From Bacillota bacterium (lineage in GTDB: Bacteria; Bacillota; Clostridia; Saccharofermentanales; Fastidiosipilaceae), in assembly GCA_023420115.1 (NCBI GenBank), contig JAEZWR010000011.1:1-16649 (forward strand): DNA of 16,649 nucleotides, written 5' to 3'. This document shows, piece by piece, positions 3,987-11,954 of the stretch. The position numbers were made by a program, and so were the translations under genes. The notes beneath the pieces are model-generated. The model had not been told where the DNA came from. It saw only the letters and a program-made list of their open reading frames with translations, and did not search any database. The number at the start of each line of letters is the position of its first letter. The stretch's first letter is position 1.

Positions 3987-6188
3987 ATGGATGAACGAAG
4001 AAAGGATGGAAATATTATTAGTAAAATTAGTTTAAATAATAAGGGAAGAAGAAAGAATTCTTCTGTTAATAATGAACATGAGCCTAAGAGAAAGAGTCTA
4101 AATAAAAATTCAAGGATTGCTTTTGATAATAATGGGCCAAAAACAAAGAAAAAGACAAAGACAAGGTTCAGTTTAGCTAATAAAAATACTTTGATTAAGT
4201 CGAATGTTCGGAGTGAGAATAAGTCTTTAAAGTCAAGTAATAATAAAAGTAGCAACAATAAGATAAATAGTGGAACTGATTTTGCTGTAAAAAATAATAA
4301 AGATATGAATAAAAAAAGAAAAAGTAAATTGCAAATAACGGCTTCTTCACATTTTAAGAAAGAAGACCTTGTTGCTATTCAGCCTATTCTTTCTCCACAG
4401 CTTATTGCTATGAGAAATAGTAAAGAGAAGAAAAGTAAAAATAGGTTTGAGAATAGATACTATAGATTATCTAATAGGCAACTTAGTCCTGAAATTCAGA
4501 GCCAACTTCCCAGTTCGCCAGCTGATGCTGTCAAGATGATACCTCTTGGTGGTTTGTGTGAAATTGGCAAAAATATGACTGCTTATGAGTATGGAAATGA
4601 TATTATCATTGTAGACGTGGGCGTAGCTTTTGCTGGTGAGGATCAGCCTGGAGTCGATGCAATTATTCCAGGAATGCAGTATATATTCAAAAATAAGAAT
4701 AAATTGAGAGGGGTTTTTATCACCCATGGACACGAGGATCACATAGGGGCGATTCGTTGGCTGTTAAAGGAAGTGAAGTGCGATGTCTATGGTGGACCTC
4801 TGACGATATCACTTATTAAAGGAAAGTTAGAAGAAGCCGGTTTACAGTCTAGATTTTCAGATCTTCATATTATCAAGAATGGTCAGGTTCAGAGAGCAGG
4901 AAAGTTTGATGTTGAATTTATTCATGTTAATCATTCGATTGCTGATTCGTCTGCTCTTGCCATTTATACTCCAGCTGGACTGATTATTCATTCAGGAGAT
5001 TTTAAGATTGATTATACGCCAACTCATGGGCGCCCAATTGATCTCCCACGCTTCGCTGAACTTGGCGATGCTGGTGTATTACTTTTTGTTTGCGAAAGTA
5101 CAAATATTTCTAAACCAGGATTCTCTATGTCTGAGAGTAAGGTTGCTGAAGAATTTTCCAAACAGTTTGATAGAGCTAAAGGTAGAATTATTGTTGCGAC
5201 CTTTTCATCTAATGTTCACAGGGTACAGCAGATTTTGAGTGCTGCGGAGGACCACGGAAGAAAGGTTGTGCTACTTGGTCGATCTATGTTGAGTGTGTTT
5301 CAGGCTGCATACGATCTTGGATATATAGATGTAAACAAGGATACTCTGATTGAAGAGAAAGATATGGATAAATATCCAGATGATAAGGTGTGCATCATAA
5401 TGACTGGTAGCCAAGGGGAACCACTTGCTGCCTTGAGTAGGATTGCGTACGCAGAACATAGAACAATTGATATTAAACATGGTGATAGAATTATTTTATC
5501 GGCTAATACCATACCTGGAAATGAGAAGCCAATTTTTAGAATGATTGATGAGTTATATAAAAGGGGCGCAGAGGTTATTTATTCTCAGCTTGCTGATGTT
5601 CATGTTTCAGGTCACGCGTACCAAGAGGAAATTAAGTTATTACATGAGCTGGTTAGACCTAAATATTTTGTTCCTGTTCACGGAGAGTACAGAATGCTTC
5701 ATCAGCATTCGGAGCTTAGCCATAGTCTAGGTATGCCTTATGAGAGAATCTTCCTATTAAATAATGGGGACGTGTGTGCATTTTCTGACAATTTTGCAGG
5801 TGTTGTTGGATATGAGAATGCCAATCCTGTATTTATTGATGGACTACATCCCCAGACTTCAGATACTTCTGTTCTTTATGAAAGAAAATGTTTGTCTGAG
5901 GATGGTGTGCTCGTTTTATCTTTATCTGTTAATAATAAAGGGGAAATACTTGCGGAGCCTGCTATTTATAGCTATGGGTATTTGTTTGAGTCAGATAGGG
6001 AGGCTTTTCCAAAAAAGTTAACTATATTAATTGATAATTTTATAAAGCGTTGTCTAGCAGAGAATAGGAATGTGAGAGATTCTCTTGCTAGTCCAGTATT
6101 AAAGAATGAGATCAATAGGTTCTGTTTGAATGAGTTTGGCAGAAGCCCAGTGATTGTTATCCATGTGTTAGAAGTTGACAAATATTAA
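3987..6188 (+). CDS. rnj: Ribonuclease J with a long basic N-terminal extension
   Basis: A metallo-beta-lactamase/beta-CASP RNase J, the 5'-to-3' exo- and endoribonuclease of mRNA decay and rRNA maturation. The core begins near residue 183 (KMIPLGGLCEIGKN). The metal-site motif HGHEDH is at 247-252, with further ligands in HVNHSIAD (313-320) and HSGDFKID (335-342). The beta-CASP region carries ATFSSNVHR (404-412), TGSQGEP (473-479), HVSGHA (539-544) and PVHGEYR (563-569). All catalytic motifs look intact. At 733 residues it is about 180 longer than the usual 555. The extra is an N-terminal tail rich in Lys, Arg, Asn and Ser (I count about 44 K/R against 14 D/E in residues 1-170), probably disordered. 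The start has only a weak ribosome binding site (GAAAGAT), so the true start is less certain than the frame. The next gene is the RNA polymerase omega subunit. Confidence 0.95.
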   Translation: MDERRKDGNIISKISLNNKGRRKNSSVNNEHEPKRKSLNKNSRIAFDNNGPKTKKKTKTRFSLANKNTLIKSNVRSENKSLKSSNNKSSNNKINSGTDFAVKNNKDMNKKRKSKLQITASSHFKKEDLVAIQPILSPQLIAMRNSKEKKSKNRFENRYYRLSNRQLSPEIQSQLPSSPADAVKMIPLGGLCEIGKNMTAYEYGNDIIIVDVGVAFAGEDQPGVDAIIPGMQYIFKNKNKLRGVFITHGHEDHIGAIRWLLKEVKCDVYGGPLTISLIKGKLEEAGLQSRFSDLHIIKNGQVQRAGKFDVEFIHVNHSIADSSALAIYTPAGLIIHSGDFKIDYTPTHGRPIDLPRFAELGDAGVLLFVCESTNISKPGFSMSESKVAEEFSKQFDRAKGRIIVATFSSNVHRVQQILSAAEDHGRKVVLLGRSMLSVFQAAYDLGYIDVNKDTLIEEKDMDKYPDDKVCIIMTGSQGEPLAALSRIAYAEHRTIDIKHGDRIILSANTIPGNEKPIFRMIDELYKRGAEVIYSQLADVHVSGHAYQEEIKLLHELVRPKYFVPVHGEYRMLHQHSELSHSLGMPYERIFLLNNGDVCAFSDNFAGVVGYENANPVFIDGLHPQTSDTSVLYERKCLSEDGVLVLSLSVNNKGEILAEPAIYSYGYLFESDREAFPKKLTILIDNFIKRCLAENRNVRDSLASPVLKNEINRFCLNEFGRSPVIVIHVLEVDKY

Positions 6189-6210
6189 ATTAGCTAATGT
6201 TTACTTATGT

Positions 6211-6236
6211 ATTTATATGACAATGTGCATATAAAT
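6211..6236 (+). other. AT-rich inverted repeat between the RNase J and omega genes
   Basis: ATTTATATG / CATATAAAT, 9 bp perfect with an 8-base loop, 22 bases after the RNase J stop. No T-tract follows on either strand, so it is not a convincing terminator. Read-through from RNase J into the omega gene is therefore possible. Confidence 0.6.
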
Positions 6237-6247
6237 TAAAAAAGGTC

Positions 6248-6275
6248 TTGCAAATAGTTAATAAGCAGTTAAAAT
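6248..6275 (+). promoter_or_regulatory. Candidate promoter for the omega subunit gene
   Basis: TTGCAA at 6248-6253, a 16-base spacer, and TAAAAT at 6270-6275: a near-consensus match about 43 bases before the start codon. Confidence 0.45.
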
Positions 6276-6318
6276 ATTAGTTTAGAATTTAAGCGTTATT
6301 TTACAGTAGGAGTGTTAT

Positions 6319-6960
6319 ATGCTGGTTAAACCACCCATCGAAGAATTATTACCTCATGTTGAGAATCGTTATACCCTAGCTTTGGCTATCAGCAAAAGGG
6401 TACGTCAGTTGGTAGACGGAGCGAAACCATATAGAGTTCAGGAGAATGATAGTCTGATTACATTGGCTTGTGAAGAATTGGCTAATAGCGATATCTATGT
6501 AGTTCCAGCAGATGTCAAGCCTTTTATTCCCCAAGTTCCAAGTCCTGAAGAAGATCTAAGTGAAAATTCAAATGATGATGGTGATAACTTAGAAGAAATC
6601 GATCTTAAGCCAGAGGGACCTGATATGGAAACTTTATCTCCTGCTTTAACTGAAGAAGAAGAGGAGAGTCACAAGGTAAGATCGGTGCTCACTTATATGA
6701 GCGATGATGATGTGTTCCTAATGCCTGAGGAAATGGACGAGAGTACATATGAAGAAGTCTTGTCTTCAGCTTCTTATACAGATATAGATGATGATGATAG
6801 TGAAGATGAGGCTGTTTCAGTTTCTTCTTCTCGCAAGGAAATGATGTATGATGATGAGGAGGAAATTGATCAAGATCTCAGCGATATTGAAAAAATTTCA
6901 GATTCTCAATTATATAAAGATAGAGATGACGATCTCTTTGATGATGATTTAGATTTCTAA
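6319..6960 (+). CDS. rpoZ: RNA polymerase omega subunit with a long acidic C-terminal tail
   Basis: Residues 1-70 are an omega subunit: MLVKPPIEELLPHVENRY at the start, the AISKRVRQL helix that packs on beta-prime, and SLITLACEEL. Omega helps assemble and stabilise RNA polymerase. Family members are usually about 65-90 residues, whereas this one has 213. Residues 71-213 form a low-complexity acidic tail (I count about 54 D/E against 8 K/R), with runs such as EEEEE, DIDDDDSEDE and DDDLFDDDLDF, probably disordered. Such a tail recalls the acidic region of the Gram-positive delta subunit (RpoE), though I see no sequence relation. The start is supported by AGTAGGAGTG at 6306-6315. A terminator follows at 6985. 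Confidence 0.92.
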   Translation: MLVKPPIEELLPHVENRYTLALAISKRVRQLVDGAKPYRVQENDSLITLACEELANSDIYVVPADVKPFIPQVPSPEEDLSENSNDDGDNLEEIDLKPEGPDMETLSPALTEEEEESHKVRSVLTYMSDDDVFLMPEEMDESTYEEVLSSASYTDIDDDDSEDEAVSVSSSRKEMMYDDEEEIDQDLSDIEKISDSQLYKDRDDDLFDDDLDF

Positions 6961-6984
6961 TTTATATTGGTTTTAACTTGTTTG

Positions 6985-7020
6985 AAAAAGTTCAATGGTT
7001 TCCATTGGACTTTTTTCTTT
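6985..7020 (+). terminator. Intrinsic terminator after rpoZ
   Basis: A stem of about 14 bp (AAAAAGTTCAATGG / CCATTGGACTTTTT, one T-G pair), loop TTT, then TTTTTTCTTTT. Confidence 0.92.
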
Positions 7021-7143
7021 TGTGCCTTGGTCTATTTTATAAATTCTAACGCCAGCAGACCGGTCTTGTTCATTTGTCATTACAATTTGAAATAGTTTCC
7101 TGCTCTTAGTTCTAGTTCTTCTGAATTTTCACTTGATATAACA

Positions 7144-7170
7144 AAGCCGCGCGAGGGCTTCTAGTTTTTT
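7144..7170 (+). other. GC-rich hairpin followed by a T-run upstream of the glycyl-tRNA synthetase gene
   Basis: AAGCC / GGCTT, a 5-bp stem with a 7-base GC-rich loop, then CTAGTTTTTT. It resembles a weak terminator in otherwise empty AT-rich spacer (7021-7235). The spacer also holds a 10-bp palindrome, AGACCGGTCT (7057-7066). No T-box element is recognisable near either. Confidence 0.35.
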
Positions 7171-7235
7171 GATGATTTGGCATATATTTTCAAGATAATA
7201 GTAGATAAATAAATATTAAATTAATAATTCTAAAA

Positions 7236-7244
7236 TGATATAAT
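7236..7244 (+). promoter_or_regulatory. Extended -10 promoter for the glycyl-tRNA synthetase gene
   Basis: TGA-TATAAT with a weak -35 (TTAAAT, 17-base spacing). It predicts a leader of only about 37 bases, with no room for a T-box. Confidence 0.6.
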
Positions 7245-7287
7245 ATATCGAAATTGTTAATACAAATAGAATAAAGAGGACTTACTG

Positions 7288-8694
7288 ATGGCAGTTCAAA
7301 AAACAATGGATAAATTGGTAGCTCTGTGCAAGAACAGAGGTTTCATTTTTCCCGGCTCAGATATTTATGGAGGTTTAGCTAATTCATGGGACTATGGTCC
7401 TCTAGGAGCACAACTTAAAAATAGTGTTAAACAGGCATGGTGGAAACGCTTCGTTCAAGAGCGTATGGATGTGGTTGGACTTGACTCAGCAATTTTAATG
7501 AATCCTAGAGTTTGGGAAGCGAGTGGACATATAGGTAACTTTACTGACCCTCTTATCGACTGTAAAGAATGTAGACATAGATTTAGAGCAGACAACTTAA
7601 TTGAAGATCATCTTAATAAATTAAGGGAAGAAGGGCAGGACATTGAAGAAATAGTTCTTGACGGTCAAAGTGACCAATTTTTGAATGAAATAATAGAGAA
7701 ATACAATGTTACTTGTCCTGAGTGTTCCAAACATAACTTTACTTCTGTCAGAAGATTTAACATGATGTACAAGACACATCAAGGAGTTACCGAGGATTCA
7801 TCGACAGAGATATATTTAAGACCTGAAACTGCTCAGGGGATTTTTGTCAATTTTAGAAATGTCCAAAGAGCTATGAGATTAAAGGTGCCCTTTGGTATTG
7901 CTCAAGTTGGTAAGAGCTTCAGAAATGAGATTACGCCAGGAAATTTCACATTCAGAACAAGAGAATTTGAACAGATGGAAATGCAGTATTTTACAGAGCC
8001 AGAGAAGTCCAAGGAGGCTTTTGAGTTCTGGAAAAATTACGCTATCTCATTTTTAAAAGATTTGGGGCTTAAAGATGAAGAATTGAGAATTCGTGATCAT
8101 AGACCTGAAGAGTTATCTTTTTATTCTGAAGCCACAAGTGATATTGAATTCCTTTTCCCCTTTGGGTGGGGTGAGTTATGGGGAATTGCCAGTAGGACTG
8201 ACTATGATTTAAGTAGACATCAAGAATATTCGAAACAAGATCTCAGTTATTTTGATCCAGCTACAAACCAAAAATATATCCCTTATGATATTGAACCGTC
8301 ACTGGGGGCTGATCGTTTAACCCTTGCGCTCTTAGCCAGTGCATATGATGAAGAAGAATTAGAGAATGGAGAGACTAGAACTGTTCTTCATTTCCATCCA
8401 TTCTTGGCACCTATCAAAATTGCTATCTTACCTCTTTCTTCAAAATTGGCAGATCGCTGTGATGACATATTTAGACGTCTAAGTCGTAAATATTTCTGCG
8501 AAATAGATACGAGACAGAGTATAGGTAAGAGATATAGACGACAAGACGAAATTGGAACCCCTTATTGTATTACATATGACTTCGAGTCAGATGAGGATAA
8601 AATGGTGACCATTCGTGAGCGAGATAGCATGAAGCAGGTTAGAATTCCAATTGATGAGCTAGAAACATACTTTGAAGGCAAGTTCGATTTTTGA
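7288..8694 (+). CDS. glyS: Glycyl-tRNA synthetase, homodimeric alpha2 type
   Basis: A 468-residue class II synthetase that charges tRNA-Gly with glycine using ATP, in the cytoplasm. The N-terminus VALCKNRGFIFPGSDIYGGL is characteristic of the eukaryote-like alpha2 enzyme. Motif 2 is seen as VGKSFRNEITPGNFTFRTRE (208-227), with the glycine-site sequence RPETAQGIFVNF at 178-189. Motif 3 is EPSLGADRLTLALL (336-349). Two Cys pairs, CKEC at 92-95 and CPEC at 143-146, probably bind zinc in the inserted domain. The C-terminal anticodon-binding domain runs from about 370 (HPFLAPIKIAILPL) to the end. The length is normal for the family. The start is supported by AGAGGAC 7-8 bases upstream. It is a single-gene unit with its own promoter and a strong terminator. 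Confidence 0.97.
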   Translation: MAVQKTMDKLVALCKNRGFIFPGSDIYGGLANSWDYGPLGAQLKNSVKQAWWKRFVQERMDVVGLDSAILMNPRVWEASGHIGNFTDPLIDCKECRHRFRADNLIEDHLNKLREEGQDIEEIVLDGQSDQFLNEIIEKYNVTCPECSKHNFTSVRRFNMMYKTHQGVTEDSSTEIYLRPETAQGIFVNFRNVQRAMRLKVPFGIAQVGKSFRNEITPGNFTFRTREFEQMEMQYFTEPEKSKEAFEFWKNYAISFLKDLGLKDEELRIRDHRPEELSFYSEATSDIEFLFPFGWGELWGIASRTDYDLSRHQEYSKQDLSYFDPATNQKYIPYDIEPSLGADRLTLALLASAYDEEELENGETRTVLHFHPFLAPIKIAILPLSSKLADRCDDIFRRLSRKYFCEIDTRQSIGKRYRRQDEIGTPYCITYDFESDEDKMVTIRERDSMKQVRIPIDELETYFEGKFDF

Positions 8695-8732
8695 GTCTAC
8701 GAATGAATAAATAAATTGTTAGTGCTTATATA

Positions 8733-8770
8733 AAAAGTGACTTAGGTAAGATATATCCTAAGTCACTTTT
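8733..8770 (+). terminator. Bidirectional terminator between glyS and the convergent membrane-protein gene
   Basis: A perfect 14-bp stem, AAAAGTGACTTAGG / CCTAAGTCACTTTT, with a 10-base loop. The A-rich left side becomes a T-run on the minus strand, so it can stop transcripts from both directions. Confidence 0.93.
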
Positions 8771-8847
8771 CATTTCTAAAATAAGATTTAATTGAGATAA
8801 GTATCTATATTGCCAAAAAGCACTTCGTGTAATTAATGAACGATAAT

Positions 8848-9546
8848 TTAGTGCCTTTTTAATCTCTTGCCTTTTACCTTCTTCATTTGGAAAATAAACC
8901 CCAAACTTATTGTACAGATAAGAAGAATTAATAAAATTATGCGATTTGCGATATGATTGAGAGATTCGAAATTTCCCCTCAAAATTGCTGCGGGAGCTTG
9001 CTTAAAACTTAAACCATATATGCTGTCTGCAACTAAGATAGCACCGGCAGCTGCACTTCCAAGAGCAAGAAATTTTTCTCTAAATATTCCAGCAATTGTA
9101 CCAGCAATAATCGATATCGCAAGAACATATAGCCATGGGGGATTCTGTCCGGGCATATACAACCTAAATAGGAAGATGGAGTAGTATATAGCAATTGAAG
9201 TTCCAGCCAAGAAAAATGAAAATCTATAAGCAAGTGAGAAAAGAAGAGCGGTTGCTAGTGCGATTACCAGATAAAAGCCTACGGCAAATTCGTTATTAAG
9301 ATGCATAAAATGCATATTGAGTTGATTAGCCAAGGCTAGTCCACTTGTAAGACCAGCAAGAGCGAGAAATAGATGGAATACTCTTCGTCCATAAAAAAGA
9401 AGAAGTAAACCTAAACATGTGTATAGAGCATATGTAAGATAGGTGAAAGAAAGGCTAGAGATAAATTTTTCAATATCAATTTTTCTTTCAAGGAAGAATC
9501 CGTTCATTAATATAAAAAAATAAGAAAAGTTATTTACAAAAATCAT
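8848..9546 (-). CDS. Polytopic membrane protein of unknown function
   Basis: A 232-residue protein with about seven hydrophobic segments and a basic C-terminus (MKKVKGKRLKRH). The sequence YGRRVFHLFLALAGLTSG near residue 52, followed by further Gly/Ala-rich helices including FREKFLALGSAAAGA, loosely recalls the TMEM198/DUF4203 type of membrane domain. That is an impression, not a firm family call. The start at 9546 is supported by TTTGGAG 9 bases upstream on the minus strand; the internal Met at residue 14 has no such site. It is convergent with glyS and divergent from the pgk-tpi gene, so it is a single-gene unit. Nothing in the neighbours points to a role. Confidence 0.8.
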   Translation of the reverse strand: MIFVNNFSYFFILMNGFFLERKIDIEKFISSLSFTYLTYALYTCLGLLLLFYGRRVFHLFLALAGLTSGLALANQLNMHFMHLNNEFAVGFYLVIALATALLFSLAYRFSFFLAGTSIAIYYSIFLFRLYMPGQNPPWLYVLAISIIAGTIAGIFREKFLALGSAAAGAILVADSIYGLSFKQAPAAILRGNFESLNHIANRIILLILLICTISLGFIFQMKKVKGKRLKRH

Positions 9547-9576
9547 GCTAATACTCCAAATAACTTATTTGTATGA

Positions 9577-9582
9577 ATTATA
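9577..9582 (-). promoter_or_regulatory. -10 element for the minus-strand membrane-protein gene
   Basis: TATAAT on the minus strand, about 30 bases before the start codon. The -35 region is only T/A-rich, with no good hexamer. Confidence 0.45.
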
Positions 9583-9680
9583 CACATTTTTATAAAATAT
9601 AAAAATTTTAAATTTATGTGTAGCAAGTTAGTTTTTATCATGCTTGTGCAGTAAATTACGGTTGTTAGAAAAAATTTTAA

Positions 9681-9708
9681 TGTATTTGTGATGTATTTGT
9701 TATATAAT
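9681..9708 (+). promoter_or_regulatory. Promoter region of the pgk-tpi gene with an 11-bp-spaced direct repeat
   Basis: TATAAT at 9703-9708 lacks a good -35. Instead TGTATTTGT occurs twice (9681-9689 and 9692-9700), 11 bases apart and so on the same helix face, directly where the -35 should be. This would suit an activator or repressor binding site. Confidence 0.5.
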
Positions 9709-9768
9709 TATCCATAATATTGAACTTAATGCTTAAAATTTAAGTTTAAGTAGTGAGGAGTGATTTTT

Positions 9769-11715
9769 ATGGCATATTTGCAGAAGAAGACAATAGATGA
9801 CCTTCATGTTGAGGGCAAGAGAGTAATAGTTCGTGTTGACTTCAATGTTCCGCTAGACAAAAGTACTGGCGAAATAACTGATGATAAGAGGATCAGAGGA
9901 GCTCTTCCAACGATTAAGAAGCTTGCTGATGAAGGAGCAAAGGTTATTCTTGTTAGCCATTTAGGCAGACCAAAGAATGGGCCAGAAGATAAGTTCTCTA
10001 TGCGTCCAGCTGTTGAGAGATTATCTGAACTTCTTGGTAAAGAAGTGAAATTGGCTAAGGATGTAGTTGGAGAAGATGCCAAGAAGCTTGCTTCGAGCCT
10101 TAATAATGGCGATGTTATGATGCTTGAGAATGTCAGATTCCATAAGGAAGAGACTAAGAATGATCCAGTTTTTGCTGCAGAATTAGCCTCAATGGCAGAT
10201 ATTTATGTCAATGATGCCTTTGGTACAGCACACAGAGCACATGCTTCTACTGCAGGTCTTGCAAATTATTTGCCCAGTGCCCAAGGTTATCTCATCCAAA
10301 AAGAAGTGGATATTATGGGCAAGGCTCTCGCCGATCCAAAGAGACCCTTCGTTGCAATTCTTGGTGGTGCCAAAGTATCTGATAAGATCGGTGTTATCGA
10401 GAATCTAATTGGAAAAGTGGATACTTTAATCATTGGTGGTGGTATGAGCTACACTTTCCAAAAGGCTCTTGGAAGAGAGGTTGGTAAATCACTACTTGAA
10501 CTAGATAAGGTTGAGTTAGCTAAGTCATTAATGGAAAAGGCCGAGGCTGCTGGAGTTGAATTCCTTTTACCAATTGATACAGTTATTTCACAGGAATTTT
10601 CTGCAGATGCTGAACATAAGACAATAAAGGCAGGAACCATACCAGAAGATTGGGAAGGTATGGATATCGGTGAAGAAACAGTTAAACTTTATGCTGATAA
10701 AATTCGTGGTGCTGGAACTGTTGTTTGGAATGGCCCAATGGGTGTCTTTGAGTTTGATGCTTTTGCTAAAGGTACAAGAGGAGTTGCACAGGCAATTTCA
10801 GAAAGTCAGGCAGTATCAATAATTGGTGGTGGAGACTCAGCTGCAGCCATTGAAAAATTAGGTTTCGCAGATAAGGTAACACATATTTCAACTGGTGGTG
10901 GAGCTTCCTTGGAATTCTTAGAAGGCAAGGTATTACCAGGGATTTCTGTCTTATCTGATAAGGAAGAGCGCCGCACAATGGCTGCTGGAAATTGGAAAAT
11001 GAATTTAGGTCTTCCAGCCAAGGCATCAGAGTATTTGAAAGAAATGGCTACTTTGGCAAATACGGTTAAGTCTGAGGTTGTTTGTGCTGTTCCTCATACT
11101 GTTCTAGCTGACGCTGTAAAAGTTGCTGATGCTACTGCGCTCAAAATTGCAGCACAGAATTGTCATTTTGAGGACAAGGGTGCATATACTGGTGAAATAT
11201 CAGCAGAGTGGCTAGCAAGAATGGAAGTTCCTTATGTCGTATTGGGTCATAGTGAGAGACGCGAATATTTTGCAGAAACTGATGAAACAGTTAATAAGAA
11301 GATTATGGCCTGCTTGAAATGGGGACGCCGTCCAATTGTCTGCGTTGGTGAGAAGCTTGAAGAGCGCGAAGCGAATAAGACATTTGAAGTTATCGAGAAG
11401 CAGATTAGAGGTGCATTTAAAGATGTTCCACACGAGAAGCTTTTCTTAATTACAATTGCTTATGAGCCAGTATGGGCGATCGGAACAGGCAAGACTGCGA
11501 CCGATGAGCAAGCTCAGGAAGTTTGTGCTTATATACGTAAACTTATGGCTGAATTATATTGTGAGAAATGTGCTGGTAATTTACGAATCCTTTATGGTGG
11601 TTCTGTAAATGAAAAGAATGCTTCATCATTATTTAGTCAGAAAGATATTGATGGCGGTCTTGTAGGTGGCGCTTCTCTCAAAAAAGATGCATTTACAGTT
11701 ATTTGTGAAGCATAA
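9769..11715 (+). CDS. pgk-tpi: Fused phosphoglycerate kinase-triosephosphate isomerase
   Basis: One 648-residue frame carries two glycolytic enzymes. Residues 1-398 are phosphoglycerate kinase (1,3-bisphosphoglycerate + ADP to 3-phosphoglycerate + ATP): RVDFNVP at 22-28, SHLGRP at 63-68, GGAKVSDK at 199-206, NGPMGVFE at 321-328, GGGDS at 353-357 and STGGGASLEFLEG at 374-386. Residues about 404-648 are triosephosphate isomerase: AGNWKMN (406-412, with the catalytic Asn/Lys), GHSERR with catalytic His494, AYEPVWAIGTGKTA with catalytic Glu566, GGSV (610-613) and GGLVGGASL. Both active sites look complete. The join (SVLSDKEERRTMAAGNWKMN) has almost no linker. A comparable fusion is known in Thermotoga maritima. 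The start at 9769 follows GAGGAG at 9755-9760; an in-frame GTG at 9760 overlaps that site and is not used. The gene stands alone, with a terminator after it. Confidence 0.96.
   Translation: MAYLQKKTIDDLHVEGKRVIVRVDFNVPLDKSTGEITDDKRIRGALPTIKKLADEGAKVILVSHLGRPKNGPEDKFSMRPAVERLSELLGKEVKLAKDVVGEDAKKLASSLNNGDVMMLENVRFHKEETKNDPVFAAELASMADIYVNDAFGTAHRAHASTAGLANYLPSAQGYLIQKEVDIMGKALADPKRPFVAILGGAKVSDKIGVIENLIGKVDTLIIGGGMSYTFQKALGREVGKSLLELDKVELAKSLMEKAEAAGVEFLLPIDTVISQEFSADAEHKTIKAGTIPEDWEGMDIGEETVKLYADKIRGAGTVVWNGPMGVFEFDAFAKGTRGVAQAISESQAVSIIGGGDSAAAIEKLGFADKVTHISTGGGASLEFLEGKVLPGISVLSDKEERRTMAAGNWKMNLGLPAKASEYLKEMATLANTVKSEVVCAVPHTVLADAVKVADATALKIAAQNCHFEDKGAYTGEISAEWLARMEVPYVVLGHSERREYFAETDETVNKKIMACLKWGRRPIVCVGEKLEEREANKTFEVIEKQIRGAFKDVPHEKLFLITIAYEPVWAIGTGKTATDEQAQEVCAYIRKLMAELYCEKCAGNLRILYGGSVNEKNASSLFSQKDIDGGLVGGASLKKDAFTVICEA
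10961..10980 (+). promoter_or_regulatory. Possible internal ribosome binding site and start for free triosephosphate isomerase
   Basis: AGGAAGAG precedes an in-frame ATG (10978-10980) exactly at the start of the isomerase domain (MAAGNWKMN). The spacing from AGGA is 13 bases, rather long. It looks like a relic of a separate tpi start and could still yield some free isomerase. Confidence 0.4.
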
Positions 11716-11773
11716 GTTTATATCTAACTATATTTATCATGAGAATGAAATCTTATGATATTAACTAGAGTTA

Positions 11774-11812
11774 ATGGGACTTATAACATATGGTGTTATA
11801 GGTCCCATTTTT
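11774..11812 (+). terminator. Intrinsic terminator after pgk-tpi
   Basis: A 15-bp stem (ATGGGACTTATAACA / TGTTATAGGTCCCAT, one T-G pair), loop TATGG, then TTTTT. The rest of the spacer to 11950 is AT-rich with nothing recognisable. Confidence 0.92.
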
Positions 11813-11954
11813 GCAGTAATAAAAACGATATATATAGATTGTGCGCTACAGAGTAAAACAATAAAATAAAGATAATATTGATTTGAATTGATGATGTTAT
11901 ATAAATTATTCATTCTAAATAAGAGTAAAATAGTGAATATATTTAAAAATCAAG

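Noticed and set aside
6211..6236. Terminator after the RNase J gene
   Set aside because: The 9-bp stem is all but one A/T pairs and is followed by A-rich, not T-rich, sequence on the coding strand.
6973..7180. Short minus-strand frames upstream of glyS (35 codons at 6973-7080 and a stop-bounded piece at about 7081-7160)
   Set aside because: The last codons of the first come from the rpoZ terminator hairpin, the two pieces are in separate short frames, and no family is recognisable. A decayed gene is possible but not supportable.
7021..7287. T-box riboswitch before glycyl-tRNA synthetase
   Set aside because: No T-box consensus or specifier stem is recognisable and the predicted leader is only about 37 bases, too short.
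9760..9768. Upstream GTG start for pgk-tpi at 9760
   Set aside because: The GTG overlaps the GAGGAG ribosome binding site that fits the ATG at 9769, and the conserved PGK N-terminus begins at the later start.
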